64,000 nucleotides of DNA, taken from the NCBI GenBank assembly GCA_028823035.1, contig JAPKCI010000001.1:1-64000 (forward strand). The letters are read 5' to 3'. Position numbers and translations under genes: made by a program. This DNA is from Rubripirellula sp. (GTDB lineage: Bacteria; Planctomycetota; Planctomycetia; Pirellulales; Pirellulaceae). The first letter of the stretch is position 1. The number at the start of each line of letters is the position of its first letter. Shown here piece by piece: positions 1 to 7,815 of this stretch. Below the pieces are notes generated by a model. That model worked only from the letters and a program-made list of their open reading frames with translations. It had not been told where the DNA came from and did not search any database.

Positions 1-877
1 CCTCAGCTCCGGCGTCCTGGACCTGCTGCTCGACACGATCGCTTTCTCCCGCAGTGAAGTTGGCAGCCGACTGCAGCATCACCGCCTGTACTTGACGGGC
101 GTTGAATGGACGATCGTCGGGATTCTTTGCCAGTAATCGGTGGACAACGGCATCCAGCTCAGCGGGGCAGGAGGCAACAAAATCGCGTACATGCGGTGCT
201 TCACTTCGAAGGTGTTGCTCGAATAACTGCGCAAAATTATCACCTTGAAAAGGGGTACGACCAACCAACATTTCAAAGAGGCAACAACCGAGCGAATACA
301 AGTCGGCTTTCCCGGAAACGGACGAGTCTCCGGTGATTTGCTCAGGAGCCATGTAGGCATGCGTGCCAACGGTCATTCCACTGGAGGTGATATCACCTCC
401 GTCAAGGTCCCGGGCGATACCAAAATCACCAAGTTTGACTTCACCATTGCTGTTCAAGAACAGGTTTCCCGGCTTGAGATCTCGATGGATCACGCCATGA
501 TTGTGTGCGTATTGAAGGGCCGAACAGATTTGTCGAGCGACTTCAATGACAATGGGCCAAGCAAACCCACCTTTGATCTGAAGCAATCCTTTGACCGTCC
601 CACCATCAACTAGTTCCATCACATAGAACAACATGCCATCGTCCTCGCCACCGCCAAAATAACTGACGATGTGAGGGTGAGTCAGACGCTCCAGAATCAA
701 CATTTCGCGACGGAAACGGGCGCGTATCAAGGGATCCTGACTGATCCCGGGATGTAGCTTCTTGATCGCTACCATGCAGCCTGAGGATTTTTCGACGGCT
801 CGGTAGATCGTGCCGACGGTACCTACACCCAAGACCTCTCCGAGGTCGAATTCCGAGATCTTACGGAACGTTTGCAT
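1..877 (-). CDS. Serine/threonine protein kinase, N-terminal kinase domain (cut by window edge)
   Basis: Hanks-type Ser/Thr kinase read on the minus strand from the ATG at 877; it runs off the left edge, so about 292 residues are visible. I see the glycine-rich loop GVGTVGTIY (residues 17-25), the VAIKK lysine (about K39), the catalytic HRDLKPGN, the DFG in LGDFGIARD, and AYMAPEQ of the activation segment. Every core catalytic residue is present, so it should be active. Planctomycete kinases of this type usually continue into a membrane segment and a sensor or WD40/TPR region; that part is outside the window. It lies 128 bases downstream of rplU on the same strand, with a stem-loop between them, so co-transcription is possible but not shown. 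The substrate cannot be told. Confidence 0.93.
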   Translation of the reverse strand, partial: MQTFRKISEFDLGEVLGVGTVGTIYRAVEKSSGCMVAIKKLHPGISQDPLIRARFRREMLILERLTHPHIVSYFGGGEDDGMLFYVMELVDGGTVKGLLQIKGGFAWPIVIEVARQICSALQYAHNHGVIHRDLKPGNLFLNSNGEVKLGDFGIARDLDGGDITSSGMTVGTHAYMAPEQITGDSSVSGKADLYSLGCCLFEMLVGRTPFQGDNFAQLFEQHLRSEAPHVRDFVASCPAELDAVVHRLLAKNPDDRPFNARQVQAVMLQSAANFTAGESDRVEQQVQDAGAE

Positions 878-961
878 GGCAGCCTAAATCTCCATCAATC
901 CCACGATCTTTGATCGCAGAATGCCGGGCAAATCAACACGCGGCCAGATGGGACTCGAACA

Positions 962-980
962 GCTCACGCTCTGCGTGAGC
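962..980. other. Perfect 8-bp stem-loop between rplU and the kinase gene
   Basis: GCTCACGC and GCGTGAGC form an 8-bp perfect stem around the loop TCT, 26 bases beyond the L21 stop. No T-run follows on the minus strand, so it is not a canonical intrinsic terminator. It may protect the rplU transcript 3' end or reduce read-through into the kinase gene. Confidence 0.4.
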
Positions 981-1005
981 CTCAACCGATCCAAGAAAAA
1001 TGCGG

Positions 1006-1320
1006 CTAGACGCCAGCAATTTTCTCGATACGTACGCGAGTATGGATCTGGCGATGACCCGTGCGACGTCGGCTATTCTTGCGACGACGAAACTTCTGAA
1101 TGTAGATCTTTTTGTCCATCTTGGGACCGATGATCGACGCGGTCACCGTGGCACCATCAAGAGTTGGCGACCCCAGTTTCAACCCATCATCGCCACTGAC
1201 CGCCAATACTTTCTCAAAAGTAAGGCTTTCTCCCTGGGGGACGTCTCGATAATCGACATCGACCTCCATTCCGGGCTCGACACGATATTGGCGACCGCCG
1301 TCCACGATGATGGCGTACAT
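1006..1320 (-). CDS. rplU: 50S ribosomal protein L21
   Basis: A protein of 104 residues beginning MYAIIVDGGRQYRVEPGM, which is the L21 N-terminus (MYAI-GGKQY-V). The C-terminal part, with KKIYIQKFRRRKNSRRRTGHRQ, matches the basic RNA-binding K-RRR-GHRQ segment of bacterial L21. L21 binds 23S rRNA in the large subunit. Length is normal. In many bacteria rplU is followed directly by rpmA (L27); here the next gene downstream is a protein kinase and no L27 is visible in the window. Confidence 0.97.
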   Translation of the reverse strand: MYAIIVDGGRQYRVEPGMEVDVDYRDVPQGESLTFEKVLAVSGDDGLKLGSPTLDGATVTASIIGPKMDKKIYIQKFRRRKNSRRRTGHRQIHTRVRIEKIAGV

Positions 1321-1775
1321 AAAACTATCTCTCTAGAATTCGTTAGCTGACTTTGGGGCCGCGTAGTTTAACGGCCCTCGACCACCGTGCACAGGCCTTC
1401 CTGCTGCTCTTTTGTGACCTTATCGGGTTGTTTTTCGCTTCCCGAGGCAAATTTGCACGATTTCGTCGATGAAATGCCCTCAACGCAACCAATTGCGTCC
1501 AAATCAGCGGCTTTTGGTCTGTTTCGACTTTCGATGGTGATCTGGCAGCTAACGTGTATCCGGAGAGGAAAGCAGGCTCCCGAGCGAGGGAAACCTGCGA
1601 AGATCGCCTCAACTTTGCGGCAACACTTTGCGGCAACACTGAGCTTTGCGGCAACACTGAGCTTTGCGGCAACACTGAGCTTTGCGGCAACACTGAGCTG
1701 AAGTTACCGCTGCCTCGAGCCTCCATCGTGATTGAACGCATGGCTAGCGAGAAAGCGGCAGAGATCACCCACCGA
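1321..1775. other. Intergenic region upstream of rplU, with a tandem repeat
   Basis: 455 bases between the crotonase stop and the L21 start. Open frames here overlap on both strands and draw much of their length from the 18-bp repeat (translated as SVLPQS-like units), so I treat them as non-coding. The rplU promoter should lie in the right-to-left reading here; I cannot pick a convincing -35/-10 pair. Confidence 0.6.
1613..1697. repeat. 18-bp minisatellite, four full units plus a partial unit
   Basis: The unit CTTTGCGGCAACACTGAG occurs four times head to tail without mismatch at 1626-1643, 1644-1661, 1662-1679 and 1680-1697. It is preceded by a 13-base truncated unit at 1613-1625. It sits in non-coding sequence. 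Three further loci in the window carry different units of 14-18 bp. Confidence 0.97.
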
Positions 1776-2564
1776 TCATTTGGGCCACACTGGTTCTCGA
1801 TTCTCCAAAAAGGATCGAATCCCCTCCGTTGCTGACTCTGTCGTACAAGCAGTCGCGCTGTCCGCAGCACCCGCAGAGAGCTGACTGAGCAGCGTTTCAC
1901 CCACACCTTCGTTCAGCAGACGTTTGGTCGACTGCACGGCTTCTCGGGGGGCATCGGCACACCGCGTCGCCAGCTCATTCGCAGCAACCCAAATCTGCTC
2001 AGAATCGACCGGTTCATCGCAAAAACCCCATTGGCTGGCTTGCTCGGCGTCGACCGTCTGCCCCGTCAACACCATGCGAGCGGCGATGGCTGCTCCGAAA
2101 CGAAAAGAGAGCAGGGCAGTCGTTGCACCGCCCACCAGCCCACGACGAACGGCCACAGCTCCAAACGACGCATGCTTGGACGCGACGATCAGATCCGCGG
2201 CAAGAGCCAAACCCAATCCTGCCCCCAACGCCGCACCGTCAACAGCAGCCACAATCGGCTTGGGGAAACGCAGCAGCGTCTCGTACAACTCCGTTAGATT
2301 CCGCCAGGCAGAAAACCACTCTGGTAAAGCCGTACTCTCAGGCATCCCGGAAATCTCCGACAGAACGCAAAGATCGATTCCTGAACAAAAGTGCTCACCA
2401 CTTCCCGTCAACACCACTGACGCGACCCGCTTTTCCTGATGCACGTCAGAAAATGCTGTCGACAGATCCTCGATCAATTGGGGATTCAGTGCGTTCCGAG
2501 CCTGAGGGCGATCCATCAGGATTGTCGCCACATTACCGTGAACTTTGACATCAACGTACTGCAC
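1776..2564 (-). CDS. Enoyl-CoA hydratase/isomerase (crotonase) family protein with non-standard active site
   Basis: A protein of 262 residues with the crotonase fold. HFCSGIDL (about 58-65) supplies one oxyanion-hole strand, and GAALGAGLGLALAADL (110-125) is the family signature with the second. The fold normally stabilises a CoA-thioester enolate. The two glutamates needed for hydratase chemistry are absent: the position of the FxxPE glutamate is A138 (FGAVAVRRG), and that of the helix glutamate before MVLTG is R163 (AARMVLTG). It is therefore unlikely to be a plain enoyl-CoA hydratase; an isomerase, thioesterase, decarboxylase or other crotonase is possible. No acyl-CoA ligase or dehydrogenase lies next to it. 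The start is the ATG at 2564. Confidence 0.88.
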   Translation of the reverse strand: MQYVDVKVHGNVATILMDRPQARNALNPQLIEDLSTAFSDVHQEKRVASVVLTGSGEHFCSGIDLCVLSEISGMPESTALPEWFSAWRNLTELYETLLRFPKPIVAAVDGAALGAGLGLALAADLIVASKHASFGAVAVRRGLVGGATTALLSFRFGAAIAARMVLTGQTVDAEQASQWGFCDEPVDSEQIWVAANELATRCADAPREAVQSTKRLLNEGVGETLLSQLSAGAADSATACTTESATEGIRSFLENREPVWPK

Positions 2565-2651
2565 AGGGAGCCTCCGGTAACAGCAGCAAAGAAGAGAGTC
2601 GAGGCAACCATGATGCCGTAATCCGCGCTGTTCGACCAGTCATGGACTGCC

Positions 2652-2698
2652 AAACAAAAAGCCCCACCCGTCATCTCGAAAGATCACCCGTGGGGCTT
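2652..2698 (-). terminator. Rho-independent terminator after the YTV gene
   Basis: On the minus strand AAGCCCCAC pairs with GTGGGGCTT (plus positions 2690-2698 and 2659-2667), a 9-bp GC-rich stem. The intervening bases hold a smaller ATCT/AGAT stem. A T-rich tract follows (A-rich on the plus strand at 2652-2660). It begins about 30 bases past the stop at 2731, in the right place to end that transcript. Confidence 0.88.
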
Positions 2699-2730
2699 GT
2701 TTCAGACATCAATGTCAATTGTTGTCGAAC

Positions 2731-4725
2731 TTACTTGCAGCAACCGCAGGAAACTTCCATGGTGACAGGCTTGCAAACGCGGACCTGCACCTCTTTCATG
2801 GTAGTTGCAGGAACACACACGGTGTATTCCACAGGTACCTCTTGGGTGACGTTCTCATAAACAGTCACTTTGCAGGTACGAGTCCGTTCCTCAGGTACCG
2901 ATTCGGTGTACTTGATCTCACGGGTCCTTTGCTCAGTTTCCATTTTGGTTCGCTTGACAGTGCGAGTCCGCTCTTCGGTCTTGCAGGTTGTCATTGGAAC
3001 CATGCGGGTACGAGTTTCCATGCGATTCTTGGTGACTGGAACCATCCGGGTCCGCGTCTCTTTGACCATTCTGGTAACTGGCACTGTACGAGTGCGTTCC
3101 TCAACGCTGCACTTGGTAACGTCGCAGGTCCGCTCTTCCTCTCTCAGTTTGCAGACGTTGATCATGTACTTACGCTGTTCGACAACCATTTCGCAATAGT
3201 TGACCATACGAGTCCGGTTTTCCAGCCGTGTTTTGCAAACAGCGACGGTGCGAGTGCTATTTTCCCGTCGCATCGTAGTGACAGGCACTTCGCGAGTCCG
3301 CTCTTCGAGACGGGTCCTGCAAACAGGCACTTCGCGTGTTCGCTCTTCAGTGCGGTATGTCGTAACGACACAGTCACGAGTTTGCTCCTCACTGCGACAC
3401 TTCTGTACCTTCAAGGTCCGGGTTCGCTGCTCGGTGCGACACTTCGTAACGTTGACCTTGCGTGTACGAGTCTCGGTTCTGCAACGAGTCACTGGCACTT
3501 TGCGGGTGCGAGTTTCTGATTTACAGCGAGTGACCGTGCAAGTGTAAGGCACTTTCGTGGTCTGACGCTCGTAAGTTGTGCAGGGAACTTCTTCGGTCAC
3601 CAGGTTCGAAACATGGACCCGCTTGTAAACCGTTTTGGTTCCACCACAGGCATCGTTGCAACCGTTGCGACAACCTCTGTTGCAACCACCACAAGCAACT
3701 TGCACTGGCTGGCACTCGTAGCGGCCCATATCTTTCGTGACAGTGCGCATCGTGGTGACAGGCACAGACTTGGTGACAGTACGCTCAGCGGTAATCGTTT
3801 CCTGAACGGGTACCTGAACCGTGTAGGTCTGCTCGACTTCTTCCGTGTACGGAACTTGCACTTCATAGGTCTGCTCGACCTCTTCGGTGTAAGGAACCAT
3901 CACAGAATAGGTTTGCTCAACTTCTTCGGTGTAGGGAACGTTGACCATGTAGGTCCGTGCAACTGTTTCCTGAACGGGAATATGAACCGCATAAGTCTGC
4001 GTCACCATTTCGGTGTAAGGCACGCATACCTTGTAAGTCAGCGTGGTCATCGTGGTCTCAGGAATGCAAACCGAGTAGATCTGTTCCACTTGCTCCGTGT
4101 ACGGAACACACACCGCATACTCAACCTCGCGGGTCTTGTTGACGGGAACCTGCACGTCACAAATCTTTTCGACCTGCTCGGTGTAAGGCACCATGACCTT
4201 GTAGGTTCGTTTCTCGGTATAGGGCACTGAAACCGTGTAGGTCTCGGTAACTTCCTCGGTCTTTGGAACACAGACCGTGTAGGTCTGCTCGACCTCTTCG
4301 GTGTACGGCACGCATACTTGGTAGGTTTCTTCAACCTCGGTCGTTACAGGAACCTGCACCTTGTAGGTCACATCTTCGGTGTAAGGGACACATACGTTGA
4401 TCTTGTAGGTCTCAGTACGAGTTTTCTGATGCGGAACATGAACTGTATAAGTTTGTTCACGTGCCTCAATTTTTGCCACTCTCCGCGTGACACTATTCAT
4501 CTGCGTCCGCGTCTCCCGCGTATAGGTGGTATGGGGCACCATCCGCGTCTCAGTCACGTGCTGCGATCGCGTGACTGTACGTGTGCCGCTGTCACTCGTG
4601 GTTCCACCACACGCTGTGGCACAAGCCGACCGGTTTGCACAATCGCCGCAGCCCGCTTGGACCCCAGCAGCACACCAAAACGCTGCCACGACCCCCAACA
4701 TGTTATGAATGAATTTGACTCTCAT
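2731..4725 (-). CDS. YTV repeat protein, probable planctomycete cell-wall/surface protein
   Basis: A secreted protein of 664 residues made almost wholly of short degenerate repeats. After a signal peptide (MRVKFIHNMLGVVAAFWC-AAGVQA), cysteine pairs occur near the N-terminus. The first half repeats a unit of about 20 residues around V-VPYTEEVEQTYTV, with nine VPYTE copies. A cysteine/glycine-rich patch in the middle (CGGCNRGCRNGC) separates it from a second array rich in RTR-V-V and TEERTR. The protein ends in VSCGCCK. This composition matches the planctomycete 'YTV' proteins linked to the proteinaceous wall; disulphide cross-linking is an inference. A start 10 codons upstream (4755) is possible, but 4725 gives the better signal peptide. 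It is monocistronic, with its own terminator. Confidence 0.88.
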   Translation of the reverse strand: MRVKFIHNMLGVVAAFWCAAGVQAGCGDCANRSACATACGGTTSDSGTRTVTRSQHVTETRMVPHTTYTRETRTQMNSVTRRVAKIEAREQTYTVHVPHQKTRTETYKINVCVPYTEDVTYKVQVPVTTEVEETYQVCVPYTEEVEQTYTVCVPKTEEVTETYTVSVPYTEKRTYKVMVPYTEQVEKICDVQVPVNKTREVEYAVCVPYTEQVEQIYSVCIPETTMTTLTYKVCVPYTEMVTQTYAVHIPVQETVARTYMVNVPYTEEVEQTYSVMVPYTEEVEQTYEVQVPYTEEVEQTYTVQVPVQETITAERTVTKSVPVTTMRTVTKDMGRYECQPVQVACGGCNRGCRNGCNDACGGTKTVYKRVHVSNLVTEEVPCTTYERQTTKVPYTCTVTRCKSETRTRKVPVTRCRTETRTRKVNVTKCRTEQRTRTLKVQKCRSEEQTRDCVVTTYRTEERTREVPVCRTRLEERTREVPVTTMRRENSTRTVAVCKTRLENRTRMVNYCEMVVEQRKYMINVCKLREEERTCDVTKCSVEERTRTVPVTRMVKETRTRMVPVTKNRMETRTRMVPMTTCKTEERTRTVKRTKMETEQRTREIKYTESVPEERTRTCKVTVYENVTQEVPVEYTVCVPATTMKEVQVRVCKPVTMEVSCGCCK

Positions 4726-4910
4726 TTTTACCAATACCCTCCCAGTGCGGCTCACAGAGTGTGAGCGATGAAAAACTCAAGTTGAAGAAGTTTAACGACT
4801 GCGTAGTTTAGGCAAGTCGCCGTCAAGCCGGCATGAGTCTAGAGATTGAAGGGTAAGTGTCAATCATTGCCGAATACCATTATGGGAAAACTAGGCAAAT
4901 TAAATGCCCT

Positions 4911-4944
4911 CCCCCCCCTGTTCTGGGATCCACACTTGGGGGGG
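4911..4944. other. Homopolymeric C8/G7 inverted repeat
   Basis: Eight C at 4911-4918 and seven G at 4938-4944 can pair across a 19-base loop that contains a GGATCC palindrome. It lies about 190 bases upstream of the YTV start. Role unknown; homopolymer tracts of this length are prone to slippage. Confidence 0.5.
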
Positions 4945-5094
4945 TCCACTTCGGGAACCTCGTGGCATGCCGCAAGCCTATCGCAGCCCTCCACGGAACC
5001 AATCCAGTCATCCTCCAAGTTAGCGCATAAAGAGAGGTCACCTGCCGGCTGATAGGGTCGCAAGTTTGCTGAGCGAACGTCTCAGGTTCAGGAC

Positions 5095-5150
5095 AAAGCT
5101 GCCTGCCATCAAAGCTGCCTGCCATCAAAGCTGCCTGCCATCAAAGCTGC
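5095..5150. repeat. 16-bp minisatellite, three full units plus a partial unit
   Basis: The unit AAAGCTGCCTGCCATC is repeated without mismatch at 5095-5110, 5111-5126 and 5127-5142, followed by an 8-base partial copy. Non-coding. Confidence 0.96.
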
Positions 5151-5506
5151 TGAGTAACCAACGCCACTGGCAAATGCGACAGTCCAAAACGCAATGGACG
5201 CGTTTTCTTCCCCGTAGGTGCAAGAATCAGTAACGAGAAGCCGATAGCCAATCGATGAGGGACGGAGCTGAGAGTAATATTCCATCTTCAGAAACGGGAA
5301 CCTGTGACAAAAGTCGAATCGTTACCTATGATTCATGTAGATGAGTGTTTGTCAAAGCTCTGCAGCAGATCCAGGCTGGCCTTCGGAATGGGTTTTGACG
5401 GCGTTAGCAGCTGGCAGCGACGGTCAGACCGTGGCCTGTCATGGTTTCACAAAGTCGTGCATTCCTACTCAGGGAAACAACGGCGGGTGGTGGTAGGAGA
5501 AGGTCG

Positions 5507-7279
5507 ATGAATCGATCGCCTCAAGCGACGAATTCCACGAGTAAACCGCGCAAACTGATTTGCGTGGGAGATCCGGCGACGCTTCCAGCGGAAGTGCCAC
5601 GCGAAAACGTTATCATCGTTGACACTTCGGTAGCGGTGGTTGACGAACTGAAAGAGCCCTCCATCGACGGCGTTTGGATTGCCCGCGACCAGTTGCCCCA
5701 AATCAGCGAACTGAGGGGACTCGCTCAAAGCGGCATCATGCTGCGAGACATGCCAGAGGGTGTGGCCTTGCTGGACGCTGACATTCGTGTGCTGTGGGCC
5801 AACGATCGGCTGATCGAGTGGGCCGGGACATTGGAAGACTCGGTGGCAGGCCAGAACTTCTACGAATTGTTGTCGAATCCCGAGGTAATGGGGCCTGATT
5901 TCTGCCCCTTTCATACAGCGTTGGCAACCAGCGAGGAGAGCACCAGCACATTGCACGGCGATGGAAATCGCTACTATCAGGTCCACGCTGCGCCGATCGT
6001 GCAGAGCAACCACTCGCGACAACTGGTTGTGACCGTCAGCGATGTCACGGACGAGATTCTTCAGCAACAAAAGCTGGCAGCCATTCACCAGGCAGGTCGT
6101 GAACTGGCAGATCTCCGTCCCTCCGAGATCTTCATGATGGAGGTTGATGATCGGATCGATCTGCTGAAAGAGAACATCCGCCATTACCTCAGCGATCTGC
6201 TCAATTTCGAGGTGATAGAAATCCGACTCCTCGAACACGCTACTGGCAATCTGGTTCCCCTGTTGAGCGTGGAAATTGACCAGGATGCCTCTAATCGTCA
6301 ATTATTTGCTCACCCGCAGGGGAACGGGATCACGGGATACGTGGCAGCCAGTGGTATGAGTTACGTTTGCCATGACGTAGAGAATGATCCTCTATTCATC
6401 CCCGGAGCGAATTCGTCACGCAGTTCCCTGACGGCACCTCTGATACTGCATGATCAGGTACTCGGGACCATCAACGTCGAAAGTCCTGAACCTGCTGCAT
6501 TCACCGACAGCGATCTGCAATTCCTTGAAATCTTTGCGCGTGATGTTGCCTTTGCACTTAACACGCTCGAACTTCTGGTAGCCCAAAAGGCTAACACCGC
6601 GCAGCAATCTTGCGATGCCATTCATAGCGCTGTGGCGATGCCAGTCGATGAAATTCTGAATGACGCCGTTAACGTCATAGAAGGCTACATTGGCCACAGT
6701 CCAGAAGTGGTCGACCGGCTGCGACGGATTTTGCACAACGCCCGCGATATCAAGCAAACCATTCAGCAGATCGGTCAAAAGATGACCCCACTGGAAGCTG
6801 TTCCAGCAGGGGTACAATCACCTCAGCACGCGGCTTTACGAGGAAAACGGATTCTGGTGGTCGATGCTGACGGACAGGTTCGCGAGGATGCCCACCAGTT
6901 GCTGGAACGGTATGGATGCGTCGTGGAAACGGCCCAAAAGGGTGCAGAGGCTGTGTTGATGGTCCGCAGTAGCGGTGACTTGAGCGGCTATGACGTGATC
7001 ATCAGCGACATTCGCCTGCCGGACTTCAGCGGCTACCAACTGATGTTGCGATTGGGTGACATCATACACCGTGTCCCCATGGTTCTGATGACAGGCTTCG
7101 GATACGACCCGGGGCACTCCATTGTCAAAGCCCGCCAGAATGGACTGCACGCCAAGTGTGTGCTTTTCAAACCATTCCGGCTCGATCAAATGATCGATGT
7201 TGTCAAGACAATTCTTGTCCTCAACCAGAACGACCCGTTACGACCCAAGTCAGAACAAGATCGCCGGTCTGCCCCTTGA
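5507..7279 (+). CDS. PAS-GAF-degenerate HisKA-REC signalling protein
   Basis: A cytoplasmic protein of 590 residues. Order: a short N-terminal region, PAS (about 82-185, with LLDADIRVLWAND), GAF (about 205-355), a helical segment where a histidine kinase would have its dimerisation domain (about 370-430), and a C-terminal receiver domain (about 447-575). The receiver has the acidic site D453, phospho-acceptor D501 (VIISDIRLPDFSG) and K555 (LFKPF). The helical segment reads MPVDEILNDAVNVIEG, where a kinase would have H-E-RTPL, and no HATPase domain follows, so it cannot autophosphorylate. It probably integrates a small-molecule signal with phosphorylation from another kinase. I chose ATG 5507 because an AGGAG-type site lies just upstream and the extra 22 codons before it look unstructured. 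A receiver-only gene lies convergently 31 bases away. Confidence 0.88.
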   Translation: MNRSPQATNSTSKPRKLICVGDPATLPAEVPRENVIIVDTSVAVVDELKEPSIDGVWIARDQLPQISELRGLAQSGIMLRDMPEGVALLDADIRVLWANDRLIEWAGTLEDSVAGQNFYELLSNPEVMGPDFCPFHTALATSEESTSTLHGDGNRYYQVHAAPIVQSNHSRQLVVTVSDVTDEILQQQKLAAIHQAGRELADLRPSEIFMMEVDDRIDLLKENIRHYLSDLLNFEVIEIRLLEHATGNLVPLLSVEIDQDASNRQLFAHPQGNGITGYVAASGMSYVCHDVENDPLFIPGANSSRSSLTAPLILHDQVLGTINVESPEPAAFTDSDLQFLEIFARDVAFALNTLELLVAQKANTAQQSCDAIHSAVAMPVDEILNDAVNVIEGYIGHSPEVVDRLRRILHNARDIKQTIQQIGQKMTPLEAVPAGVQSPQHAALRGKRILVVDADGQVREDAHQLLERYGCVVETAQKGAEAVLMVRSSGDLSGYDVIISDIRLPDFSGYQLMLRLGDIIHRVPMVLMTGFGYDPGHSIVKARQNGLHAKCVLFKPFRLDQMIDVVKTILVLNQNDPLRPKSEQDRRSAP

Positions 7280-7310
7280 AAGCCGGACCCCACGCAACCC
7301 ACCACTCACC

Positions 7311-7742
7311 CTACGGGCTGTCGTCTTCCATTTGCTGAATATAAAGCCGCAGGCGTTCTAGCTCATCAGCAGTGCCTTTGAGCTTGAGCATGTTCTCAAC
7401 CCGCTTCTGGAATTCGATCTGATTCACCGGTTTACTCAAAAAGTCATCCGTACCAGCAGAGACGGCGCGCTCGATGTCGCCCAACTCGTTCAAGGCTGTG
7501 ACCATGAGGATCATGACACGACTGGTTGTTGGATCACCTTTCAACTTTTCGCAAACTTCAAAACCACTCAGCTTGGGCATCATGACATCGAGCAGCACAA
7601 GGTCGGGATCAAACGAAGCTACTTTGTTCAAAGTGTCCTGTCCGTCTTTCGACGTCTCGATCTCACATTCGACATTGACCAGATAAGCCTCGAGCAACTC
7701 TCGATTGGCATCATTATCATCAGCGATCAGAATTCGGTGCAT
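7311..7742 (-). CDS. Single-domain response regulator (CheY/DivK-like)
   Basis: A protein of 143 residues consisting of one receiver domain plus a short C-terminal helix. It starts MHRILIADDNDANRELLEAY with the acidic pair D9/D10. The phospho-acceptor is D52 in LVLLDVMMPKLSG, the conserved Thr is in MVTALNE, and K104 is in FLSKPVN. No output domain is present, so it should act through protein contact or in a phosphorelay. It converges on the PAS-GAF-REC gene, and the two could share a kinase encoded elsewhere. Confidence 0.93.
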   Translation of the reverse strand: MHRILIADDNDANRELLEAYLVNVECEIETSKDGQDTLNKVASFDPDLVLLDVMMPKLSGFEVCEKLKGDPTTSRVMILMVTALNELGDIERAVSAGTDDFLSKPVNQIEFQKRVENMLKLKGTADELERLRLYIQQMEDDSP

Positions 7743-7815
7743 TTGAACGAGTAGGGGTGCAACAGGTTAAAAATTTCCGGAACAAGCATTCAGACAGGAT
7801 GAAGAGCGAGATTCA

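Larger units (their letters stand above)
4756..5506. other. Long intergenic region between divergent genes
   Basis: About 750 bases between the YTV gene (minus) and the PAS-GAF-REC gene (plus). It should hold both promoters. Visible structure: a run of eight C (4911-4918) opposite a run of seven G (4938-4944), and a 16-bp tandem repeat at 5095-5150. The open frames here are short, overlap on both strands and resemble nothing I know. Confidence 0.6.

Noticed and set aside
920-990. tRNA-like T-loop sequence (GTTCGAGTCCC on the minus strand) beside a hairpin, resembling the end of a class II tRNA
   Set aside because: The bases flanking GTTCGAG cannot form a T-stem (GAGCT versus TCCCA), and no acceptor or anticodon arm can be built.
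1613-1697. CRISPR array
   Set aside because: The repeats are directly adjacent with no spacers and there are no cas genes; the same applies to the other three arrays.
1343-1906. 187-codon minus-strand open frame containing SVLPQS repeats
   Set aside because: Its repeats are only the translated 18-bp minisatellite, it overlaps the end of the crotonase gene, and it has no recognisable domain.
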